From Lutibacter sp. (lineage in GTDB: Bacteria; Bacteroidota; Bacteroidia; Flavobacteriales; Flavobacteriaceae): a DNA stretch of 7,889 bases. Position numbers and translations under genes: made by a program. Location: contig SDWL01000087.1 of NCBI GenBank assembly GCA_004195315.1, positions 1 to 7,889 on the forward strand, written 5' to 3'. Shown piece after piece: positions 1 to 6,066 of the stretch (within the stretch, counting starts at the first letter, position 1; the number at the start of each line of letters is the position of its first letter). A model generated the notes under the pieces. It was given only the letters and a program-made list of their open reading frames with translations. It searched no databases and had not been told where the DNA came from.

Positions 1-19
1 AGATGTGTATAAGAGACAG
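1..19 (+). other. Nextera/Tn5 mosaic-end adapter (non-genomic)
   Basis: The bases agatgtgtataagagacag are an exact match to the 19-bp Tn5 mosaic end used in Nextera-type tagmentation libraries. This is library sequence, not part of the organism. Read in the frame of the downstream gene it encodes the false N-terminus MCIRDR, a known contamination signature in predicted proteins. The genuine sequence begins at position 20. The inverted copy at the other end of the window supports this reading. Confidence 0.98.
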
Positions 20-20
20 A

Positions 21-419
21 TATAATACTGTAAAAAAATATCCCATTAGCAGTGAAATACAAGATATATTATCAACACTATATTATTTAAGAAATCAAAA
101 TTTAAACGATTTAAAAGTTGGAGAAGAAATTGAACTGCAAATGTTTTTTGATGAAGAAATTACCAATTTTAAACTTCATTTTTTAGGAAGAGAAATAATA
201 AACACAAAATTCGGAAAAATAAAAACCTTAAAATTTAGACCTATGGTACAAGCTGGTCGTATTTTTAAAGAACAAGAAAGTTTAAGTATTTGGATAACAG
301 ATGATGAAAACAAAATCCCACTTCGTATAAAAGCCTCATTAGCCGTTGGATCACTTAGAGCAGATTTAGATGCTTTTAAAGGTTTAGCACATCCTTTTAA
401 CATTATTTTTGACAATTAA
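21..419 (+). CDS. DUF3108 domain protein, C-terminal fragment (5' end cut by the library)
   Basis: This is the last 132 or so residues of a protein I recognise as DUF3108-like; function is not established for the family. Visible features are the alternating hydrophobic/charged strands typical of a beta-rich periplasmic protein: a run around KVGEEIELQMFFDEE, then the conserved-looking stretch KTLKFRPMVQAGRIFKE, then a strand around SIWITDDENKIPLRIKA and a final LRADLDAF. Family members are usually about 230-270 residues with an N-terminal signal peptide, so roughly half is missing. The only in-window ATG upstream (position 3) lies inside the adapter and is not a real start. Codon 18-20 is also part adapter; the first wholly genomic codon is at 21 (Tyr). 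It precedes the M23 peptidase by 57 nt, in the same direction. The family call rests on recalled sequence patterns; that the gene is real and truncated is near certain. Confidence 0.82.
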   Translation, partial: YNTVKKYPISSEIQDILSTLYYLRNQNLNDLKVGEEIELQMFFDEEITNFKLHFLGREIINTKFGKIKTLKFRPMVQAGRIFKEQESLSIWITDDENKIPLRIKASLAVGSLRADLDAFKGLAHPFNIIFDN

Positions 420-423
420 ATTG

Positions 424-431
424 TACTTTTG
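424..431 (+). promoter_or_regulatory. Bacteroidota-type -7 box upstream of the M23 peptidase
   Basis: TACTTTTG matches the Bacteroidota primary-sigma -7 consensus TAnnTTTG at every fixed position and is followed by GCG, as is common for such boxes. It sits 46 nt before the TTG start codon at 477, giving a plausible leader of about 35-40 nt. No convincing -33 TTTG lies at the expected 17-23 nt spacing upstream: the nearest TTG (409-411) is only 12 nt away. It may give the peptidase and pgi their own transcript besides read-through from the DUF3108 gene. Confidence 0.45.
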
Positions 432-476
432 CGTTTTAATTTTTTGAGCCTTATTAATTCGTAAAAACAAACCCTT

Positions 477-1742
477 TTGAAAAAAATAATTACACTTATA
501 GTTGTTGTTTTACTAATCGCTTGTAAAGGCGAAAAACCAGAAATTGTTATACCACCTACTTTACCCAAAATTATTTACGAATATGGTTTTAAATTAAATG
601 ATTATAAAGTTATTAATGACACCATAAAATCTGGAGAGAATTTTAGCGAAATACTTGATAGATATCATATTGACTATCCAAAAGTGTTAGAAATTGTTTC
701 CCAAATAAAAGATACTTTTAATGTTCGAAAAATTAGAAGTGGTATTTCATATACTATTTTGGCAAAAACAGACTCAACAGAAGCCGCACAAGTTTTTATA
801 TACAAGCACTCTAAAGTTAATTATACCGTTATTGATTTTAAAGACTCCATCATTAAAGCTTATAATGCTAAAATACCGGTAAAAAAAGTTATTAAAACTG
901 CCTCAGGGATTATCACAAGCAATCTTTCAAATGCTATGGATAATCAAGGATTAAGCTCCTATTTAACTTATAAAATGGCTGATGATATTTACGCCTGGAC
1001 AATTGATTTTTCTAAACTTCAAAAAAATGATAAATTCAAATTAATATATGAGCAATTGTATATTAATGACACAATCCCAGTTGGTATAGGCGAAGTTAAA
1101 GCTTCCTATTTCGAACATGGTGGAAAACCGTTTTACGCTTTTAACTTTGTAGCTGATTCACTATTGAATATTCACGATTACTTTGATGATGAGGCTACCA
1201 ATTTACGTCGTCAATTTTTAAAAATGCCAGTTCAGTTTAGTCGAATTTCTTCAAGATATAACTTACGAAGAAGAATTCCATTGTATGGGAATAGGGTTAG
1301 AGCACATAAAGGAACTGATTATGCGGCACCTGTTGGCACACCAATTATGGCAACTGCAAATGGTACAGTAACTGAATCTCGCTATAAAGGCGGAAACGGA
1401 AATTATGTTAAAATACGTCATAACAGTACGTATAGTACGCAATATTTGCATATGAGTAAAAGGGATGTTAAAGTTGGCGAAGTGGTTAAACAAGGCGAAA
1501 TAATTGGTTATATTGGAATGACAGGGAATACAGCAGGACCACACGTTTGTTATCGTTTTTGGAAAAATGGAAAACAAGTTGACCCTTACAAACAAAAATT
1601 ACCAGCTGCTGAACCTATGAAAGAAACTGTAAAACCAGCATATTTCAAATTTATTATTCCTTTTAAAAATAAACTAGACTCAATTACTTATCCAAAATTG
1701 ATTGACAAAATAAATATTCAAGAAGAAGAACTAAACTCATAA
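477..1742 (+). CDS. M23 family peptidoglycan endopeptidase, lipoprotein, TTG start
   Basis: A 421-residue predicted zinc metallopeptidase that cuts peptide cross-links in peptidoglycan, probably tethered to a membrane. Residues 1-16 form a lipoprotein signal: MKK, a hydrophobic run, and lipobox LIAC with Cys16 as the lipidation site. Residues about 45-100 resemble the LysM-like/OapA region, and about 125-225 the second N-terminal domain of Csd3/OapA-type M23 proteins. The catalytic LytM domain covers about 265-375. HKGTD gives zinc ligands His278 and Asp282, YLHMS gives the active-site His325, and GPHVC gives His356 followed by Cys358 where the usual HxH motif has a second His. I recall the GPHVC form from other Bacteroidota M23 proteins, so it is probably a lineage variant and not a defect. 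The start is TTG at 477: an in-frame stop lies at 462-464, no ATG precedes the signal peptide, and starting later would destroy it. pgi follows after 10 nt, so the two are probably co-transcribed. Confidence 0.93.
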   Translation: MKKIITLIVVVLLIACKGEKPEIVIPPTLPKIIYEYGFKLNDYKVINDTIKSGENFSEILDRYHIDYPKVLEIVSQIKDTFNVRKIRSGISYTILAKTDSTEAAQVFIYKHSKVNYTVIDFKDSIIKAYNAKIPVKKVIKTASGIITSNLSNAMDNQGLSSYLTYKMADDIYAWTIDFSKLQKNDKFKLIYEQLYINDTIPVGIGEVKASYFEHGGKPFYAFNFVADSLLNIHDYFDDEATNLRRQFLKMPVQFSRISSRYNLRRRIPLYGNRVRAHKGTDYAAPVGTPIMATANGTVTESRYKGGNGNYVKIRHNSTYSTQYLHMSKRDVKVGEVVKQGEIIGYIGMTGNTAGPHVCYRFWKNGKQVDPYKQKLPAAEPMKETVKPAYFKFIIPFKNKLDSITYPKLIDKINIQEEELNS

Positions 1743-1752
1743 GACTATAACT

Positions 1753-3318
1753 ATGAAGAATATCAATCCAACCCAAACAAAGGCTTGGCAACAACTTACA
1801 GCACATTATAACGAAGTAAAAAACGTACATCTTAAATCATTGTTTAATAATGATACAGATAGAAAAAATAAACTCACTATACATTTTAATGACTTTGAAT
1901 TTGATTATTCAAAAAATAGAATAACAGAAGAAACATTAAAGTACTTATTAGAATTAGCAGAAGAAGTTGATTTGAAAGGCGCAATTAATGCTCAATTTTC
2001 TGGGGAAATAATTAACCAAACTGAAAAAAGAGCTGTTTTACATACTGCTTTAAGAAGCCAATTAAACAATGAAGTATTTGTTGAGGGTGAAAACATAGTG
2101 CCTGAAATAAAAGAAGCATTAAACAAAATAGAAGTTTTTACTAACAAAGTAGTTTCTGGAGATTGGAAAGGGTATACAAATAAATCAATTACTGATATTG
2201 TAAATATTGGTATTGGAGGTTCAGATTTAGGGCCAGATATGATTGTTGAATCTTTAAAATATTATAAAAATCAACTAAATGTTCATTTTGTTTCCAATAT
2301 AGACGGTGATCACGTTCAAGAAGTAATAAAAAACTTAAATCCTGAAACAACGCTATTTGTTATTGTTTCAAAAACATTTACAACACAAGAAACACTTACA
2401 AATGCAACCACTATAAAAAAGTGGTTTTTGCAAACAGCTTCTGAAAGTGATGTTGCCAAACATTTTGTGGCGGTTTCAACCAATTTAGAAACCGTTAAAA
2501 ACTTTGGAATTGCTTCAGAAAATATTTTCCCAATGTGGGATTGGGTTGGTGGTCGTTTTTCATTATGGAGCGCTGTTGGACTTTCAATTAGTTTAGCTGT
2601 TGGTTTCAAGAACTTTAAAGAATTGTTAATTGGTGCGTTTGAAATGGATGAACATTTTAAAAACACACCTTTTGAAAACAATGCGCCAGTTATTTTAAGC
2701 TTAATTGGTATTTGGTATACCAACTTTTTTAATATCGAAACTGAAGTTGTTTTACCTTACACACAATACTTAAGCAAATTAGCACCTTATTTACAACAAG
2801 CCATTATGGAAAGTAATGGTAAAAGTGTTGACCGAAATGGAAATCCAGTTAATTATCAAACAGGAAATATTATCTGGGGAAGTACAGGTACTAATTCTCA
2901 GCATGCTTTTATGCAGTTATTACACCAAGGTACAAAACTAATTCCTGCTGATTTTATTGGGTTTAAAGAATCTCTTTACGGTAATAAAGAGCACCATGAT
3001 AAATTAATGGCTAACTTTTTTGCGCAAACTCAAGCACTAGCAGAGGGCAAAACAAAAGAAGAAGCTCACTTAGATTTAAAAACACAAGGTAAAATGAACG
3101 AAATTGAAACATTATTACCTTATAAAGTTTTTGAAGGAAACAAACCTAGCACTACCATTTTAATAAAAAAACTAACACCTAAAACTCTAGGAAGTCTAAT
3201 TGCTTTTTATGAGCATAAGATATTTGTTCAAGGAGTGATTTGGAATATTTTTAGTTTTGACCAATTTGGAGTAGAATTAGGAAAAGAATTAGCGCAAAAA
3301 TTATATAAAAAATCTTAA
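1753..3318 (+). CDS. pgi: Glucose-6-phosphate isomerase
   Basis: Cytoplasmic enzyme that interconverts glucose 6-phosphate and fructose 6-phosphate in glycolysis and gluconeogenesis. The 521 residues are near the usual 540-550 for the family and the gene appears intact. Both family signatures are present: DWVGGRFSLWSAVG at residues 263-276, and the C-terminal GVIWNIFSFDQFGVELGK at 494-511. The sugar-phosphate binding region NIGIGGSDLGP (151-161) and SKTFTTQET (206-214) are intact. Expected catalytic residues are visible as Glu353 (in MESNGK), His384 (in NSQHAF) and Lys511. Two SIS-type sugar isomerase domains cover about 120-285 and 310-490. ATG at 1753 lies 10 nt after the peptidase stop, suggesting a shared transcript. 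No functional link between the isomerase and cell-wall hydrolysis is evident, so this is most likely a housekeeping arrangement. No strong GC-rich terminator follows. Confidence 0.98.
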   Translation: MKNINPTQTKAWQQLTAHYNEVKNVHLKSLFNNDTDRKNKLTIHFNDFEFDYSKNRITEETLKYLLELAEEVDLKGAINAQFSGEIINQTEKRAVLHTALRSQLNNEVFVEGENIVPEIKEALNKIEVFTNKVVSGDWKGYTNKSITDIVNIGIGGSDLGPDMIVESLKYYKNQLNVHFVSNIDGDHVQEVIKNLNPETTLFVIVSKTFTTQETLTNATTIKKWFLQTASESDVAKHFVAVSTNLETVKNFGIASENIFPMWDWVGGRFSLWSAVGLSISLAVGFKNFKELLIGAFEMDEHFKNTPFENNAPVILSLIGIWYTNFFNIETEVVLPYTQYLSKLAPYLQQAIMESNGKSVDRNGNPVNYQTGNIIWGSTGTNSQHAFMQLLHQGTKLIPADFIGFKESLYGNKEHHDKLMANFFAQTQALAEGKTKEEAHLDLKTQGKMNEIETLLPYKVFEGNKPSTTILIKKLTPKTLGSLIAFYEHKIFVQGVIWNIFSFDQFGVELGKELAQKLYKKS

Positions 3319-3360
3319 TTTTTTAATGTTTTAAAAGCAACCTTCTTTAAAAAATAGCAT

Positions 3361-3480
3361 CTGTTAATAAGCTGTTAACATTTAAAGTTGTAAGCATCTG
3401 TTTTTATGATGTTTTTTACTATTTTTAATATTCTTAATTTTTTGTTAAAAACTTAACAATTAGTTAAAATAACAGTTAAC
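3361..3480. repeat. Cluster of GTTAA/TTAAC elements and short direct repeats upstream of the receptor gene
   Basis: This lies in the 210-nt intergenic region 3319-3528. GTTAA occurs at 3363-3367, 3374-3378 (as GTTAAC), 3444-3448, 3463-3467 and 3475-3479 (as GTTAAC), with the inverse TTAAC at 3453-3457. The first two copies lie in an 11-nt direct repeat of CTGTTAA (3361-3367 and 3372-3378). GTTAA at 3444 and TTAAC at 3453 form an inverted pair with a 4-nt spacer. A separate 10-nt direct repeat, AGCATCTGTT, is at 3356-3365 and 3393-3402. The positions directly upstream of a predicted promoter could suit an activator or repressor site. In such A+T-rich DNA some of these would occur by chance, so the regulatory reading is inference. 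Confidence 0.4.
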
Positions 3481-3489
3481 AAAAAATTG

Positions 3490-3497
3490 CATTTTTG
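3490..3497 (+). promoter_or_regulatory. Near-consensus -7 box for the TonB receptor operon
   Basis: CATTTTTG agrees with the Bacteroidota TAnnTTTG consensus except for the first base, and is followed by CAC. It is 31 nt upstream of the ATG at 3529, leaving a short leader of about 25 nt. No TTTG-type -33 element is present at the usual spacing; the palindrome GTTAAC ends at 3480, 9 nt before the box. A weak -33 could mean that an activator is needed, which would fit the repeats upstream. Confidence 0.38.
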
Positions 3498-3528
3498 CAC
3501 AAACATTTAATTCAAACTAAATTACACA

Positions 3529-6054
3529 ATGAAAAATTTTAAAAATTGGCTAGTGGTAGTAATGTTGATTTCAACATCTATCATTTTTGCACAAACCAAA
3601 CTTACTGGTAAAATTGTTGATGAAACAAATCAACCGTTACCAGGCGCTACTGTAGCCCTTAAGGGGACTCAATCAGGAGCTTCATCAGATTTTGATGGAA
3701 ATTTCACATTCGAAACTTCAAGTACTAATGGTACTATTTTAGTTTCATTTGTAGGTTATGAAACCAAATCATTAACATTTAACGGTACCAAAAATTTTGG
3801 CACAATTGCATTAATGCCTTCTGCTGAGTCATTAGACGAAATTGTGATTACTGCAATATCTTTTGCAATTCAAAGAAAAACACCTGTGGCAGTTTCAACT
3901 ATTAAAGCAGATGTTATTGAAAACAAATTAGGATCTCAAGAATTTCCTGAAATATTAAAATCTACTCCTGGTGTGTATGCAACTAAATCAGGTGGTGGTT
4001 TTGGAGATGGAGGCTTAACCCTAAGAGGGTTCAACTCTGAAAACGTAGCAGTTATGATTAACGGTGTACCTGTTAATGATATGGAAAACGGTAAAGTTTA
4101 CTGGAGTAACTGGGCAGGTTTAGCTGATGTTACAAGTGCTATGCAAGTACAAAGGGGTTTAGGAGCGTCTAAAGTTGCTGTACCTTCTATTGGTGGTACT
4201 GTTAACATTTTATCTAAAACTACTGATATTGAAAAAGGTGGAAATATTTTTTCAAGTACTGGGAATGATGGTTACCAAAAATATGGTGCTACCGTTTCTA
4301 CAGGTTTATTAGATAATGGTTTTGCCGCAACAATTTCTGCTGCTAAAACTAAAGGTAATGGATATGTAGACGGAACAGAATTTGAAGGATATAGCTATTT
4401 TGCTAATATTTCAAAACAAATAGGTGATAATCACAAAATTTCCTTAACAACTTTTGGAGCACCACAATGGCACGGACAAAGACAAAATCAAAGTTTAATT
4501 TCTACTTATAGAGATGCTGATAGTGGAATTAAATTTAACCCAAACTGGGGTCTTAGAGATGGTAATGTTGTAAATGTAGAAGATAACTTCTACCACAAAT
4601 CACAAACTTCTTTAAATCATTATTGGACTATTAACGATAAAACAAATATATCTACTGCTTTATATGCTTCTTGGGGTTCAGGAGGAGGTGGTGGTACTGC
4701 AGGTAATTCTAGCTTATTTAAGCAAAGAATTGGTGGCGCTGATCAACCAATAGATATAGACAATATTGTTGCGATTAACCGTGCAAATGGTGCATTAGGA
4801 GCAGAAGCATATTTAAGAGCTTCTAGAAATGACCATACTTGGTTTGGTGCATTATCTACGTTAAAAACTAAAATAAACGATAATTTATCGTTTGTAGGTG
4901 GTGTAGATTTAAGATCATATGTTGGAAAACACTTCTCTGAAGTAACCGATTTATTAGGTGCGGATTATGCCTCTGACAACAATAATGTAAACAACCCAAA
5001 TGCAGCTTTACAAGTTGGTGATAAACGTGATTACTGGAATGATGGTGAAGTTGAATGGCAAGGTTTATTTACACAATTAGAATATGATAAAGATAATATA
5101 GCTGGTTTTGTTTCAGTTGCAGTTTCTAACACATCTTATGTTAGAGTTGATTACTTTAACTATTTAGATAGTGACGCAATACAAACCACTGATAAATACA
5201 ACTTTTCAGGATATAGTGTAAAAGGTGGTGCTAACTATAATATTAATGATGAGCATAATGTATTTGCAAATATTGGATATTTTGAAAAAGCACCAGGATT
5301 TAGTTCTGTTTTCTTAAATTATGATAATGAACACATTAATGCTGATGCTGAAAATCAAAAAATATTTAGTACTGAATTAGGTTATGGTTTTAAGGGTACA
5401 AATTTTGGAGCAAATATAAACATTTACAGAACTGAATGGAAAGACAGAACGTTAACAAGAAGTTTCGAAAATGCTGATGGAACATTCAACTCTGCTAATA
5501 TCCTAGGTGTTAATGCAATTCACCAAGGTATTGAATTAGATTGGACTTACAGGGCTTCTGATAAATTAAAAATAACGGGGATGCTTTCTTTAGGAGACTG
5601 GACTTGGGATAATAATGTTGAAAATGTGCAAATATTTGATGATTCACAAGAACTAGTAGATACCATAGATTTATTTATTGCTGGGTTAAAAGTATCTGAT
5701 GCAGCACAAACAACTGCAGCTTTAGGTTTTGATTATGAGCTAATGGAGAAAACACATTTCACTATGGATTTTAACTATTTTGCTGATATCTATGCCCGTT
5801 ACGATCCAAATAGAAGAACTACTGAAGGCCCACAAGCTTGGACACTTCCTGATTATTCAACTTTTGATATGAGTATCAGACATGGATTTAAAATTGGTGA
5901 CTTAGATGCAACATTAACTGGTAGAATGAACAATGTATTTGACACTCAATATGTTTCTGACGCAACTGATGGTGCTGGTTCAGTTTCTGAAACGGCCTTA
6001 GTATGGTACGGCTACGGAAGAACTTTTAACATAAGTGCAAAACTTAAATTTTAA
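3529..6054 (+). CDS. TonB-dependent outer-membrane receptor with N-terminal carboxypeptidase-regulatory-like domain
   Basis: An 841-residue outer-membrane beta-barrel transporter that would import a ligand using TonB-ExbBD energy. Residues 1-21 form a Sec signal peptide, likely cut after Ala21 (IIFA/QT). Residues about 23-100 are a CarboxypepD_reg-like beta sandwich (LTGKIVDETNQPLPGATV, FDGNFTF, VSFVGYETK). A TonB-box-like LDEIVITA follows at 102-109. The plug is about 113-230, with LRGFNSENVAVMINGVPVND (165-184) and IGGTVNILSK (221-230). The barrel fills the rest, including a repair-like NIGYFEKAPGF (581-591), NNVFDTQY (801-808) and a terminal Phe841 as expected for BAM-dependent insertion. 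A Gly-rich segment, SWGSGGGGGTAG, at 381-392 is probably an extracellular loop. At 841 residues it is shorter than typical SusC proteins (about 1000). Its partner is the lipoprotein 12 nt downstream, which does not look like SusD. The substrate cannot be read from the sequence. Confidence 0.95.
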   Translation: MKNFKNWLVVVMLISTSIIFAQTKLTGKIVDETNQPLPGATVALKGTQSGASSDFDGNFTFETSSTNGTILVSFVGYETKSLTFNGTKNFGTIALMPSAESLDEIVITAISFAIQRKTPVAVSTIKADVIENKLGSQEFPEILKSTPGVYATKSGGGFGDGGLTLRGFNSENVAVMINGVPVNDMENGKVYWSNWAGLADVTSAMQVQRGLGASKVAVPSIGGTVNILSKTTDIEKGGNIFSSTGNDGYQKYGATVSTGLLDNGFAATISAAKTKGNGYVDGTEFEGYSYFANISKQIGDNHKISLTTFGAPQWHGQRQNQSLISTYRDADSGIKFNPNWGLRDGNVVNVEDNFYHKSQTSLNHYWTINDKTNISTALYASWGSGGGGGTAGNSSLFKQRIGGADQPIDIDNIVAINRANGALGAEAYLRASRNDHTWFGALSTLKTKINDNLSFVGGVDLRSYVGKHFSEVTDLLGADYASDNNNVNNPNAALQVGDKRDYWNDGEVEWQGLFTQLEYDKDNIAGFVSVAVSNTSYVRVDYFNYLDSDAIQTTDKYNFSGYSVKGGANYNINDEHNVFANIGYFEKAPGFSSVFLNYDNEHINADAENQKIFSTELGYGFKGTNFGANINIYRTEWKDRTLTRSFENADGTFNSANILGVNAIHQGIELDWTYRASDKLKITGMLSLGDWTWDNNVENVQIFDDSQELVDTIDLFIAGLKVSDAAQTTAALGFDYELMEKTHFTMDFNYFADIYARYDPNRRTTEGPQAWTLPDYSTFDMSIRHGFKIGDLDATLTGRMNNVFDTQYVSDATDGAGSVSETALVWYGYGRTFNISAKLKF

Positions 6055-6066
6055 AAATATAAAATT

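Noticed and set aside
3..20. ATG at position 3 as the start of the first gene (MCIRDR...)
   Set aside because: The codons lie in the Nextera mosaic end; the true N-terminus is missing.
176..415. Minus-strand open frame of 79 codons
   Set aside because: Lies wholly inside the DUF3108 coding region, with no recognisable protein features; a shadow of the real gene.
414..445. AATTAAA/TTTAATT inverted repeat followed by T-run as a terminator for the DUF3108 gene
   Set aside because: Seven A/T pairs with a 14-nt loop is too weak, and it overlaps the better supported -7 box.
1263..1595. Minus-strand open frame of 110 codons
   Set aside because: Opposite the conserved catalytic domain of the M23 peptidase, with odd composition and no recognisable domain.
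2316..2723. Minus-strand open frame of 135 codons
   Set aside because: Opposite the core of pgi, including its first signature; no sign of an independent gene.
3306..3325. Hairpin TAAAAAAT - CTTA - ATTTTTTA after pgi as a terminator
   Set aside because: The stem is all A/T and overlaps the stop codon; such pairings are common by chance in this composition and would be weak.
4675..4710. Gly-rich run in the receptor as a sequencing error or low-complexity artefact
   Set aside because: The frame stays open on both sides and the run uses mixed GGA/GGT codons; it reads as a normal barrel loop.
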